From contig VGZD01000020.1 of assembly GCA_016872715.1 (NCBI GenBank), forward strand, positions 1 to 42,708: a stretch of 42,708 nt of DNA. Direction: 5' to 3'. Below, in pieces: positions 1 to 8,511 of the stretch. Made by a program: the position numbers and the translations under genes. The notes under the pieces were generated by a model. The model had not been told where the DNA came from and made no database searches. It saw only the letters and a list, made by a program, of their open reading frames with translations. The stretch's first letter is position 1; the number at the start of each line of letters is the position of its first letter. The DNA is from Planctomycetota bacterium. Its GTDB lineage: Bacteria > Planctomycetota > UBA1135 > GCA-002686595.

Positions 1-246
1 CTCCGAGTTTGCGCGCGGCGCGTGCTCGCGCGCGACGACCAGCGCGAGCTCCTCGGGCGAGTGCACGATCTCGCACTCGATGCCGACCGCCGCGAGCACC
101 AGCCCGTACTCGCGCGCCACGCCCGCCCTGTGCGTGCGCGCCACGGCCACGGGCGCGAGCGGGTCACGGGCGTCTTCGGGCGCGTCTTCGGGAGCGTCTT
201 CGGGCGCGTCTTCGGGCGCGTCTTCGGAGGGGGCTTCGGCGGTCAT
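1..246 (-). CDS. N-terminal part of a possible rhomboid-like membrane protein, runs off the left edge
   Basis: Eighty-two codons are open on the minus strand from an ATG at 246 to the window edge. The first 27 residues are an acidic low-complexity segment made of about five Glu-Asp-Ala-Pro units. After it come about 50 residues in which VLAAVGIECEIVHS is followed by LALVV. This resembles the small cytoplasmic domain found before the membrane part of many planctomycetal rhomboid-family proteases. No membrane segment or catalytic Ser/His is inside the window, so the family call is tentative and rests on this short domain alone. The gene is divergent from the thioredoxin-like gene. Confidence 0.4.
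   Translation of the reverse strand, partial: MTAEAPSEDAPEDAPEDAPEDAPEDARDPLAPVAVARTHRAGVAREYGLVLAAVGIECEIVHSPEELALVVAREHAPRANSE
170..229. repeat. In-frame 12-bp tandem repeat coding for EDAP units
   Basis: The core gcgtcttcgg begins at 170, 182, 194, 206 and 218, an exact 12-bp period with few mismatches. On the minus strand it encodes an acidic Glu-Asp-Ala-Pro repeat near the N-terminus of the partial gene. Because 12 is a multiple of three, gain or loss of units would leave the reading frame intact. Confidence 0.85.
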
Positions 247-554
247 GGGGGGAGAGCCTCTAAGACGCCGCGGGCGCCCTTGCGAGCCACCCTATCGGCT
301 CGCCGACGCCCGCGGCTGCTCGGGCGCTGTGCCCGCACGCCGCGCGGGACGCTCCCGGACCGCCCGAGGCCGCAAGGACTCGCTGGCAGCGCGAAACGGC
401 GCATTCCACGGCGGTGTCGGAGCGCACAGCGCCGCGGTTTCTCTTGCCGCCCGACTTCCTCCCCCGGCCAGGTTTTTCTTCCGGTCAACGGATCGGCTCC
501 GGCCGAAGGTGCAGAATGCACGTCGGGCGCATGCCCCCATCCGAGGACTCTGTC
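247..554. other. Divergent intergenic region, no gene seen
   Basis: This is about 308 bp between the minus-strand partial gene and the plus-strand thioredoxin-like gene, and it must hold both promoters. I see no convincing -35/-10 pair, RNA gene or conserved protein. Its right end is somewhat pyrimidine-rich (around 440-480) and may be the 5' untranslated region of the downstream gene. The true gap shrinks to about 270 bp if the downstream gene starts at the ATG at 516. Confidence 0.5.
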
Positions 555-1574
555 GTGAACCTGATCGCCCTGCTCGCCGTGCTCGTGCTGCCCGTCCAAA
601 CGCCGCAGGCTCCGACGCCGACGAGGGAGTCGCAGGCCTGGGAGGCGGCGGCGCAGCTCAAGAACAAGGCGGACTACGTGGCGGCGGCGGGGCGTTGGGA
701 GGCCTATGCGCGCGACTTCCCGACCGCGCCGCGCGCGCGGCAGGCGTTGGTCGAGGCCGGCGTGTGCTACTTCTCGGCCGGACGTGGCGCGCAGGTGTTG
801 CACCGCAACACCGAGCTCGCGAGCGCGCACATGGAGCAGGCCCGCACGCTCTTCGATCGCGTCTGCGCGGAGGCGCCCAAGGAGCCGATCGCCTCGCGCG
901 CGCGCCACATGCGCGGATCGACCTTTCTGTTCAGCGGCGAGCTCGCGCAGGCGGAGGAGGCCTACAGCTCGGTGCTCGAGCAGTTCTCGATGGATCGCAA
1001 CTACGTCGAGAAGGCGCTGGAGTACCGCGCCATGACGCGGCGACACCTGCTGAAGGGCAGCGATGCGATCGCCGACATGGAGCGCTTCTTGAAGGACTTT
1101 CCGCGGTCGAATCGCACGGAGAACATGAAGTCGGAGCTCGGCTTCGCGCGCCAGCTCGGCACGGCCGCGACGCCGTGGAAGGCCGAGCGCTGGATCGTCG
1201 GCGAGCCCGCGCCGCTCGAGATCCTGAGCGGGCAGGTCGTGGCGCTGTACTTCTGGGCCACGTGGTGCCCCAACTGCGCCAAGGAAGAGGCGTTCGTGAT
1301 CGACCTCGCGCGGCGCTTGGGGCCCAAGGGCCTCGCGCTCATCGGCGTGACCGATCACCAGCAGGGTCAGACGCCCGAGTCGATCCTCTTGCACGTGCAG
1401 AGCAAGGGCTACAACTTCCCAGTGTTTCAGGACAACGGCGCGACCTCGCTCGCCTACAAGGCCACTTCGATTCCCCACCTCGTGCTGATCGATCGCCACG
1501 GCAAGGTGCGCTGGAACGACAGTCCCGCGGACCTCTACGACGCGACGATCATGAAGCTGCTCGCCGAAGAGTGA
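555..1574 (+). CDS. Exported TPR-thioredoxin (TlpA/redoxin-like) protein
   Basis: This is probably an exported thiol-disulfide protein. A hydrophobic signal-like stretch (NLIALLAVLVLPV) is followed by about 170 helical, TPR-like residues. After that comes a thioredoxin fold with the active site WCPNC, Cys at about residues 238 and 241, then a DHQQG segment and a cis-Pro-type SIPHLVLID strand. That order is typical of TlpA/ResA-type redoxins. The GTG at 555 was chosen because GAGGA lies about 7 bases upstream and it opens directly into the hydrophobic segment. ATGs at 516 (with GAAGG upstream) and 531 are alternatives in the same frame that add 13 or 8 residues. The natural substrate is unknown. 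Confidence 0.85.
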   Translation: MNLIALLAVLVLPVQTPQAPTPTRESQAWEAAAQLKNKADYVAAAGRWEAYARDFPTAPRARQALVEAGVCYFSAGRGAQVLHRNTELASAHMEQARTLFDRVCAEAPKEPIASRARHMRGSTFLFSGELAQAEEAYSSVLEQFSMDRNYVEKALEYRAMTRRHLLKGSDAIADMERFLKDFPRSNRTENMKSELGFARQLGTAATPWKAERWIVGEPAPLEILSGQVVALYFWATWCPNCAKEEAFVIDLARRLGPKGLALIGVTDHQQGQTPESILLHVQSKGYNFPVFQDNGATSLAYKATSIPHLVLIDRHGKVRWNDSPADLYDATIMKLLAEE

Positions 1575-1607
1575 GTGGAGAGCGAGCAGGGGCGTGACGC
1601 GGCACGC

Positions 1608-2222
1608 TCAGGCGCGCGCGAGCTTGGGGCGCACGCAGTCGCGGAAGTACGAGGACGTCTCGAATCCCGCGAGCAGTTGGCTGAAGTGGGCTCCGCCGCC
1701 GCCCATGCCGCGGTTGGAGAGCGCGGCGGTCGAGGCGAACAGCGCCTTGGGGTCGACGTCGGCCTTGCGAGCGGCGACCGAGTAGCGGCCGAGCAGCTCG
1801 AGCACGGCGTTGAAGTCGACGCGCACGTCGACGATCGAGGCGGCGGCGAGGCCGCGCTCGAGCGCGCGCTGGGCGTCCGCGCCGCGGGCGAGCTCGAGCG
1901 CTTGCACGCTGAAGCTCCACGCGGCGTGGAGGAGCTCGGGCTGCATGCCGATCCACGCGCGCACCTTGGCGCGCGGCTGGGGCAGTGCTTCGGCGCGGTA
2001 GGCGTCGCACAGCTCCGCCAAGAAGCCGAACAGCTCCTTGGCGAGGTCGTCACCCGCCGCCGTGCGGGCCTGCGCGGCGATGTCCTCGAGTTCGCCCGCG
2101 GAGAGCTGCCGGAACCAGCCCTTGCGCTTGCGCGCCAGCGCGGAGTACTCCTCGTCGAAGCGCGCCTGCCACTGCGCGAGCCGCGCTTGCCACGTGTCGA
2201 TGTTCGGCTTCCACTCGTCCAT
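1608..2222 (-). CDS. Hypothetical cytoplasmic helical protein
   Basis: This 204-residue protein is not recognised. It has no signal peptide or membrane segment. The N-terminus is rich in Trp and charged residues (DEWKPNIDTWQARLAQWQ), the middle is alanine-rich and mostly helical, and near the C-terminus there is a short glycine run (RGMGGGGAHF) that may be a loop. The ATG at 2222 is the first that gives a protein-like N-terminus; the open frame upstream is arginine- and proline-rich and looks non-coding. The gene converges with the thioredoxin-like gene and diverges from the propeller lipoprotein gene. No strong Shine-Dalgarno sequence is visible. Confidence 0.7.
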   Translation of the reverse strand: MDEWKPNIDTWQARLAQWQARFDEEYSALARKRKGWFRQLSAGELEDIAAQARTAAGDDLAKELFGFLAELCDAYRAEALPQPRAKVRAWIGMQPELLHAAWSFSVQALELARGADAQRALERGLAAASIVDVRVDFNAVLELLGRYSVAARKADVDPKALFASTAALSNRGMGGGGAHFSQLLAGFETSSYFRDCVRPKLARA

Positions 2223-2442
2223 GGGGCGGAGAGTGTACGGGGCGCGTGCGGGCGGCCAAGGGGTCGTCGGGCGCGGCGCGCGCGACCGCGGCGCGCTCGG
2301 GCGCGGCCACCGGCAACTGGAAGGAATTTGCATCTGCGGCCGGAGTTGGGCGCGCGCGGCGGCGCGCGCTTCACCCTCCAGCGGCGCCGGGCCGAAGGCC
2401 AGATGCGAATTCCTCAGTCCCCGACCGAAGGTCCATCCCTCC

Positions 2443-5097
2443 ATGCAGTTCACGTTCCGCAAGCTCGCCCTGCTCGCCTCGGCCCTGACGCTCACCGCCT
2501 GCTCGGGTGGAGGCGGCGGCGGCGCAGGCGGCGGCCTCCTGCCGCCCCAAGCGATCAACTACGGCAGCCTCGACTTCTCGTTTGAGCCCTGCGGCGAGGT
2601 CGCGCCCGCGCTGCCCCAGACCGCCGGTGGAAGCCCGACGACGTGGAGCGTCGAGCCCGCGTTGCCGAGCGGCTTGTCCTTCAACGAAGCGACGGGAGAG
2701 ATCTCGGGCACGCCGGACGTCGTGACCGCGGACGCGACCTACACGGTCACCGCCTCCAACGCCGCGGGCTCGACCTCCGTGCAGTTGCAGGTCGAGGTCC
2801 TGCTCGCTGCACCGAGCTTCAGCTACCCGCAGCTGCCCAGTGAACTCGGCCAAGGCGTGCGCGCCAAGTTCACGCCGGTGTTTGAGTCCGGTCAAGGGTC
2901 GAACTTCGCGCTGACCTCGGGCGAGTTGCCCGAGGGTGTCGTGCTCGACGCGGCCACGGGCGAACTCTTGGGCGTGCCGATCGCGCTCGAGTCGGCGGCC
3001 TTCGAGATCACCACCACCGACTGCACCGGCCAATCCTCGTCGCGCACCTACACGCTCGATGTCGTGCCGCCCTTCGCGCGCGGCTTGATCCTCGCGGACG
3101 GCGGCGCCGGCACGCTGACCAACTTCTGGCGTCGTCCCACCGGCGGCGACCTGATTCCCAACGGCTGGCAGTGGAGCGGCGCGGGGATCTCCCACGTCAC
3201 GGTGCATCCCTGGGGTCTGTACGCCTTCGTCTCGAACGGTCCGCGCCTCGACGTGCACCGCCTCGAGCTCTTCAGCGACGAGCTGAAGGCCGCGAGCGGC
3301 AGTGAGACGCTCGACGCCAACGTGACGGCGATGGCCTGCTCACCCGACGGTCGCTTCCTCTTCGCCGCGACGAGCGCTGGCACGTTGCACGCGTACTCGG
3401 TCGAGGTCGACACGGGCGCGCTCACGGCGCTCAGCGCCGGAACGCTGGTCGTGGGCAATGCGCTGGGCGATCTTGTCTGTTCGCCCACTGGCAGCGCGCT
3501 CTATGCCACGCTCGGCGATGACGGCGTGGTCGCGAGCGTGAGCATCGATCCGATCACGGGCGCCTATGGCGGCGTCAGCTTCTCGCCGACGAGCGTCGGC
3601 GTCGGCGAGCTGGCGATCGCGCCCGATGGCGAGCGTCTCTACGTCGTCGGCGGCCCCTCGGGCGCGCTCTGGGGTTTTGACATCACGCTCCAGACCGGCG
3701 CGCTCGTGGCGCTCGCTTGGAGTCCCGCGAACATCACCGCGACGGGCGACGTCGCGCTCTCGATCACGCCCGACGCCTCGCGCCTGTACGTCGCGTCCGC
3801 CTCGGGCAACGCGATCGGCATGTTCGCGCTCGACTCGCTCAGCGGCGCGCCCGCCGCGCTGTCGCCCGCGACCGTGCCCGGACTCGCGCCGGTTGCGCAC
3901 CTCGAGGTCGAGCCGCGCGGTACGCAGGCCTACGCCGCGCTCACCGACGGTCGTTTGCTCGTGTACGACATCGAGCCCGATGGTCAGCTCAGCTTCGCGG
4001 AAGTCGGCGTGCACTTGCGCGGCAACGCGCTCTCGGACTTCGACTTCGTGCGCGACCACGTGCCGTATCGCCTCGTGACCGAGAACGTGTATGCGACCAG
4101 CATCGCGAACGACGCGGTGTACGAGTACTCGTTCGACACCAACACGGGCGAGCTCGTCGATCTTCCCGCGACGCCCTTCAGCACCGGCGGCGTCGATCCG
4201 CGCACGGTCGCCGTGCATCCGTACTCCGAACACCTGATCGTCGCGCACGGCAACGCCACGGGCGCTCCCGCGCTCAGTCTCCACGCGCTCGACGCGCTCG
4301 GGAGGATGGAGCCGGGCACGGGCACGGGCACCGAGCGCAACAACGCGGGCCTCGCGTTCGATCCCTCGGGTCGCCGCGCGTACCTCGCGTCCAACGGCAA
4401 CAGTGGTCCGAGCATCGTGCGCTACGACTTCAACGCGAACACCGGCGCGCTCGATCCGCTCGGTTCCACGGCCGTTTCTGGCTACTTGTGGCCGCCCGCC
4501 GTGCACCCGACGGGTCGCCTGCTCGCGGTTCCCGATTCGGCCGGCGACGAGCTCGAGCTCTTCTCGATCGACCCGCAGTCCGGCGCGCTGACCTACCGCG
4601 GCAGTGTGCGCACCAACGCCACCGACCCGTTCCGCTGTCTGTTCGACGCATCGGGTCGCTTCGTGTTCACGGGCCACATCGGTTCGCCGCGCATGGCCGT
4701 GCACTCGGTCGACCTCGCCGCCGGCACGCTCACGCCCGTCGCGGGCTCGCCGTTCCCGACGACGATCCACCCGCTCGTGATGTCGCTCTCGCCGGACGGT
4801 CGTCGCATGATGATCGCCGACACCGCGAACGCGGCGTGGTCCTGCTACGCGGTCGATCAGGATCCGAGCAACGCGACGCTCGACGGCACGCTCTCGCTCG
4901 TCGGCAGCGGCACGCAAGCGAACATGGCGCTGCTGCGCTTCGACGTGACCAGCACGAAGCTCCTGTGGGTCAACTCCGGCACGCAGGAGCTCGTCTGCAG
5001 CCCGCTCGAAGCCCCGGGCGTGCTCGGGACTCCGCTGTCGAGCGCGCCGATCGGCGCGTCGATCACCAGCATGGACATGCGCAACCGGGCCCGCTGA
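2443..5097 (+). CDS. Lipoprotein with putative-Ig domains and a lactonase-type beta-propeller
   Basis: This 884-residue surface or periplasmic lipoprotein starts at the ATG at 2443, which gives a clear signal peptide and lipobox (LTAC, Cys20) followed by a glycine-rich linker. Residues of about 45-210 contain two putative-Ig (He_PIG-like) modules, each with the pattern 'LPxGxxxxxxTGExxGxP'. The rest is a beta-propeller of repeated units of the type 'SPDGRFLFAA..hxYxVExxTGALTxL', like the 6-phosphogluconolactonase/YncE-type propeller family (PF10282). Such proteins often have no demonstrated enzyme activity, so a binding or structural role is as likely as lactonase activity. It appears to be a single-gene unit. 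Confidence 0.85.
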   Translation: MQFTFRKLALLASALTLTACSGGGGGGAGGGLLPPQAINYGSLDFSFEPCGEVAPALPQTAGGSPTTWSVEPALPSGLSFNEATGEISGTPDVVTADATYTVTASNAAGSTSVQLQVEVLLAAPSFSYPQLPSELGQGVRAKFTPVFESGQGSNFALTSGELPEGVVLDAATGELLGVPIALESAAFEITTTDCTGQSSSRTYTLDVVPPFARGLILADGGAGTLTNFWRRPTGGDLIPNGWQWSGAGISHVTVHPWGLYAFVSNGPRLDVHRLELFSDELKAASGSETLDANVTAMACSPDGRFLFAATSAGTLHAYSVEVDTGALTALSAGTLVVGNALGDLVCSPTGSALYATLGDDGVVASVSIDPITGAYGGVSFSPTSVGVGELAIAPDGERLYVVGGPSGALWGFDITLQTGALVALAWSPANITATGDVALSITPDASRLYVASASGNAIGMFALDSLSGAPAALSPATVPGLAPVAHLEVEPRGTQAYAALTDGRLLVYDIEPDGQLSFAEVGVHLRGNALSDFDFVRDHVPYRLVTENVYATSIANDAVYEYSFDTNTGELVDLPATPFSTGGVDPRTVAVHPYSEHLIVAHGNATGAPALSLHALDALGRMEPGTGTGTERNNAGLAFDPSGRRAYLASNGNSGPSIVRYDFNANTGALDPLGSTAVSGYLWPPAVHPTGRLLAVPDSAGDELELFSIDPQSGALTYRGSVRTNATDPFRCLFDASGRFVFTGHIGSPRMAVHSVDLAAGTLTPVAGSPFPTTIHPLVMSLSPDGRRMMIADTANAAWSCYAVDQDPSNATLDGTLSLVGSGTQANMALLRFDVTSTKLLWVNSGTQELVCSPLEAPGVLGTPLSSAPIGASITSMDMRNRAR

Positions 5098-5190
5098 GGG
5101 ACTCCCACTCCGCCTCGCCTCGCGCTCGCCCCCGCGGCGCGCGGCACGGTTCACGGAGGGTGTCGTGTTCGCTTGCGCGGCGCGGCACCC

Positions 5191-5259
5191 ACGCTCGTTC
5201 CATGGGCGCTCGTTCTACGGGCGCTCGTTCTACAGGCGCTCGTTCTACAGGCGCTCGTT
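5191..5259. repeat. 15-bp tandem repeat spanning the end of the aspartoacylase-like gene
   Basis: The core gctcgtt recurs at 5193, 5208, 5223, 5238 and 5253, a strict 15-bp period. Read on the minus strand, the unit is aacgagcgcctgtag or a close variant, that is Asn-Glu-Arg-Leu-stop. The natural stop codon of the upstream gene (5245-5247) is the first of these, and further units repeat the stop in the same frame. Confidence 0.85.
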
Positions 5260-6411
5260 GCGGCGCGAGACGACGAGCGCGCGGCCGTGCTCCTCGCGGC
5301 AGCGATAGCCGAGCAGGTGGAACAGCTCCGCGGCGAAGAAGCGTGCGATGCGGCGATCGATGGTGAGCGAGTGGCCCGCGCGCGCCTCGACGCGCACGCC
5401 GGGCAACAGGCCGAGCAGTCGTTCGAGGTGCAGGCGGCGCACAGCGGCGGAGAGCGCGAGCCACGCGCGCGAGACGCTGGTTCCGAGAAAGAAGCCGTCG
5501 CGGCCCTGACTCTGGTAGCGCGGCAGCAGCAGCAACCCGCCAAACGGCGCGTGCACGGGGCGCTCGCGGCCGCCGCCGGAGTGAGCGAGCAGCGCGCCGC
5601 GCTCGACGCGCGCGAAGCCCGCCAAGCCCGGCAACATCTCGAAGCGCCGCTCGTCCTCGGGCGCGATCTCGTGGCGATGCGCGACCTCGATCACCGCCGG
5701 TAGGCCGTGCGCGGCGGAGCGCAGCCGCTCGCGATGGAGCTCGAGCTCGGGGAGCTCGCCCTCGCTTGCGACGCCGCTCGAGACGAGCGTGACCCACAGC
5801 GCGGATTCGAGCAGCTCGACGGTGCGCGGGTCGCGGCTCGGCCCGCCTTCGACCACGATCGCGACGTGGCCGAGCGCGCCGACGTGCTCGATGAGCGTGC
5901 CGCGCACGGTCTCCTCGAGCCCGAGCAAGAAGGGCACGTGCAGGGCGCGGGCCACTCGCCGGTTTTGCAGGGTGTCTCCGGCGAGCGCGAACGGCGGGCC
6001 GTCGCCGGAGGTCGAGTGCAGGTCGAGCAGCGTCACCCCCTCGCGCGCGAGCAGCGGCTCGAGCTCGGCCGCGAGCTCGCGTTGCTCTCCGTCCTCGGCG
6101 TGATCGCGCGCACTCGGTCGCCTGCGCAGCGCGGCAAGCCGTTCCGCGGTCCACAGGCGATTGAGGTCCTCGTCGACGAAGCGCACCCCGCCCGCGAGTC
6201 CGGCGCGATTGCCGACGAGCGCGACGAGCTCGCCTGTGAGCGGCGTGTCGCGCTCGCGCAGCGTGGCGAGCACGCGTTGGGCGGCGCGCACGCCCGCGGG
6301 TTCATTGCCGTGGATGCCCGCGGTCACGACGAGCGTGGGGCCACCGGAGCGACCCACGCGGCCGAGGACCCTCGGCATGGCCACCGCGGGCACTTCCAGC
6401 GCGCAGCCCAT
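5245..6411 (-). CDS. Succinylglutamate desuccinylase/aspartoacylase-family zinc amidohydrolase
   Basis: This 388-residue M14-like zinc amidohydrolase would be expected to remove an acyl group from an amino acid such as aspartate or glutamate. The visible hallmarks are GIHGNEPAG with His34 and Glu37 as zinc ligands, DEDLNR at about residues 80-85 (substrate carboxylate binding) and DLHST with His132 as third ligand. A later VVEGG segment around 183 may carry the catalytic Glu. Only 10 bp separate it from the upstream GCS2-CBS gene, so the two are almost certainly cotranscribed. It is longer than typical AstE/AspA (about 320 residues) because of its C-terminal part. The ATG at 6411 was chosen over frames extending into the neighbour. 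The actual substrate cannot be told from sequence. Confidence 0.85.
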   Translation of the reverse strand: MGCALEVPAVAMPRVLGRVGRSGGPTLVVTAGIHGNEPAGVRAAQRVLATLRERDTPLTGELVALVGNRAGLAGGVRFVDEDLNRLWTAERLAALRRRPSARDHAEDGEQRELAAELEPLLAREGVTLLDLHSTSGDGPPFALAGDTLQNRRVARALHVPFLLGLEETVRGTLIEHVGALGHVAIVVEGGPSRDPRTVELLESALWVTLVSSGVASEGELPELELHRERLRSAAHGLPAVIEVAHRHEIAPEDERRFEMLPGLAGFARVERGALLAHSGGGRERPVHAPFGGLLLLPRYQSQGRDGFFLGTSVSRAWLALSAAVRRLHLERLLGLLPGVRVEARAGHSLTIDRRIARFFAAELFHLLGYRCREEHGRALVVSRRNERL

Positions 6412-6421
6412 GTCCGCTCGC

Positions 6422-8332
6422 TCAGGCGTCCTTGAGCCAGCGATCGAGCAGCACGGACGCGAGCTCCATGAAGTCGTGCTCGGTGAGCACTCCCACGAGC
6501 CGTCCATCCTCGACGACCGGCAGGCAACCGATCTTGTTGCGGCGCATCAACTCGAGCGCCTGGAGCGAACTCGTGTCGGGCGTCACGGTCACGACGTCCG
6601 CGCGCATGATCTCGCGCACGCTGCGCGTCGAGCCATCGCCCGCCTTGGCGCGCGCGAGCATGCTCAACACCGCGCGGTGCGAGACGAGGCCGACGAAGTG
6701 TCCGTCCTCGTCCTCCACGAGCACGTAGCGGATCTTCTGCCACTCCATCAGGCTGGCCGCGAGGTCCGCCACGTCGTCGGGGCGCACGGTGAACAAGTCC
6801 TTGTTCATCACTTGCCGCACGGTGCGATAGTTCTCGCGCGCGTTGTCGCGCTCCTCGAGGCTGGCGAGCGACCACTCGTGAACGGGTGCGCCGGTCTTCT
6901 GGCGTTCGATCAGCGCCGCGGTGAGGGCGCGGTAGCGCTCGAGCGGACGTCCGCGCTCCCCCATGGACGAGAGCGAGTCGAGCGACCACTGCGCGCCGGT
7001 GCGGTCGGCGCGCACGCGCTCCTCGATCACGCCGAGGTAGCGATCGATGTCGTCGGCCGCGACCTTCGAGTTCGCCAATCCGCGTCGCGCGATCGGCAGC
7101 AGTTGCGACAGCACGAGCTCGTCCGCGCTCCACGCCCGGCCGCGCAGCCAGCGGAAACGCGCGTGCAGCCCGTAGCGCGCCGCGGCGACCATGTTCGCGC
7201 GCGCGTCGTCGAATCTCATCGCGGCGGTCACGTCGCCGAACTCCGCGGCGGCGCACATCAGGCCGACGAAGAAGGCTGCGTTGGCGATCTCGTCGAGCAC
7301 CGACGGACCGGCGGGAATGACGCGGTTTTCGATGCGCAGGTGCGGCTTGCCGTTGGAAATGCCGTAGCACGGGCGATTCCAGCGGTAGACGGTGCCGTTG
7401 TGCAGGCGCAGCGCGCGCAGCTGCGGCACGCCGCCCTGCGCGAGCACCTTGAGCGGGTTCTCGTCGGACGCGATCGCGATCAGCGAGCGGAAGCGCGCCA
7501 CGTCCTCGCGGTAGATCTCGAGGATCGAGTCGTCGACCCAGCGCTCGCCGAAGTTGACGCGTTGACGCTGGCCGCGCTCGGCCATGTGCTCGCTGCGCGT
7601 GTCGAGCGACTGCTGGAACAGCGCGATGCGCGTCTCGTGCCAGAGCCGGTGCTGCAGCAACGTCGGGGAGTTGACCGCCACCGCGAGGCAGGGCGCGGTG
7701 ATCACTTGCGCGAGGTTGTAGCAGCTCGCGAACTCATCGGCCGAGACCTGATAGTGGACCTGAAAGCTCGTGGTGCAGGCCTCGAGCATCACGTTGTCGT
7801 GCGAGGTCGAGAGCTCGTCGGCGCCCTTGATGCGGAAGTCGAACTTGCCGCCGCGCATCTGCGTCAACAGCCGGTTCATCGCGAGGTAGCGCGGACTCGG
7901 CGTCATGTAGTCGAGCGAGAGGTGCGCCTTCTCGAGGGTCGGCAGGATGCCGCACAGCACGATCTGCGCCTGCTCCTCGGCGGCCGCCGCGCGCGCGCGT
8001 TCGAGCAGCATCGTCAGCTCGCCGTGCATGCGCGCGAAGCAGTCGCCTCCGAGCACCTGCGGGAGCAGGTTGGCCTCGAGGTTGAACAGGCCGAGCTCGG
8101 TCGTGTAGCTCTCGGCGCCGAGCTTGGCGAGCAGCACTTGCGCGAGCTTGGCCGGCTGCAGCGCGCGGTCGACGAGGAACATCTCCTGCTCGGCGCCGAT
8201 GCGGCGCGTGCCGGACTCGATCTTGCCTTGCGCGAGCATCTGCTCGAGAGCGTGTACGTCGTCGAGGAGCGACTTGACGAAGCGCCGCATCTCGTGATGG
8301 TCGGCGCCATCGCTGATCTGTTGGAGGCCCAT
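6422..8332 (-). CDS. Glutamate-cysteine ligase family (GCS2) protein fused to two CBS domains
   Basis: This 636-residue cytoplasmic protein has two parts. Residues of about 20-420 match the GCS2 type of carboxylate-amine ligase: GAEQEMFLVD near the N-terminus, HLSLDYMTPSPRY, a MLEACTTSFQVHYQV strand, RWNRPCYG and HLRIENRVIPAGPS. Members join an amino acid to the gamma-carboxyl of glutamate using ATP. Residues of about 501-562 and 571-630 are two CBS domains ('VRQVMNKDLFTVRPDD..' and 'VREIMRADVVTVTPDT..GCLPVVEDGRLVGVLTEHDF'), which usually bind adenine nucleotides, so activity may respond to energy charge. It is the first gene of a two-gene operon with the aspartoacylase-like gene. Glutathione synthesis is not implied: no glutathione synthetase gene is nearby and the true substrate is open. 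Confidence 0.85.
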   Translation of the reverse strand: MGLQQISDGADHHEMRRFVKSLLDDVHALEQMLAQGKIESGTRRIGAEQEMFLVDRALQPAKLAQVLLAKLGAESYTTELGLFNLEANLLPQVLGGDCFARMHGELTMLLERARAAAAEEQAQIVLCGILPTLEKAHLSLDYMTPSPRYLAMNRLLTQMRGGKFDFRIKGADELSTSHDNVMLEACTTSFQVHYQVSADEFASCYNLAQVITAPCLAVAVNSPTLLQHRLWHETRIALFQQSLDTRSEHMAERGQRQRVNFGERWVDDSILEIYREDVARFRSLIAIASDENPLKVLAQGGVPQLRALRLHNGTVYRWNRPCYGISNGKPHLRIENRVIPAGPSVLDEIANAAFFVGLMCAAAEFGDVTAAMRFDDARANMVAAARYGLHARFRWLRGRAWSADELVLSQLLPIARRGLANSKVAADDIDRYLGVIEERVRADRTGAQWSLDSLSSMGERGRPLERYRALTAALIERQKTGAPVHEWSLASLEERDNARENYRTVRQVMNKDLFTVRPDDVADLAASLMEWQKIRYVLVEDEDGHFVGLVSHRAVLSMLARAKAGDGSTRSVREIMRADVVTVTPDTSSLQALELMRRNKIGCLPVVEDGRLVGVLTEHDFMELASVLLDRWLKDA

Positions 8333-8511
8333 GAGGGTCTGCTTGCTTGCTGCGATCGGCCGGGGCAGGACGGTAGGGGCGGGGGTCGGCCGGAAAACGC
8401 GGCGCGGATTCTAGCAGGACGCGGCAGCGGCACGGCGCGGCGCGCCCGTGTAGGCACCCTAGGGCGGGCGCGCTACCTTCTCCCGCCCGCGCCGCACGGC
8501 GGGTCGCCCCG

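Noticed and set aside
3340-5154. A 604-codon minus-strand frame opposite the propeller lipoprotein
   Set aside because: It is Arg- and Glu-rich low-complexity protein without a recognised domain, whereas the plus strand has a lipobox and periodic propeller repeats.
5098-5190. A GC-rich inverted repeat (CCGCG-GCG-CGCGG) after the propeller gene as a terminator
   Set aside because: The stem is only 5 bp with no U-tract, so it is not distinguishable from random GC pairing.
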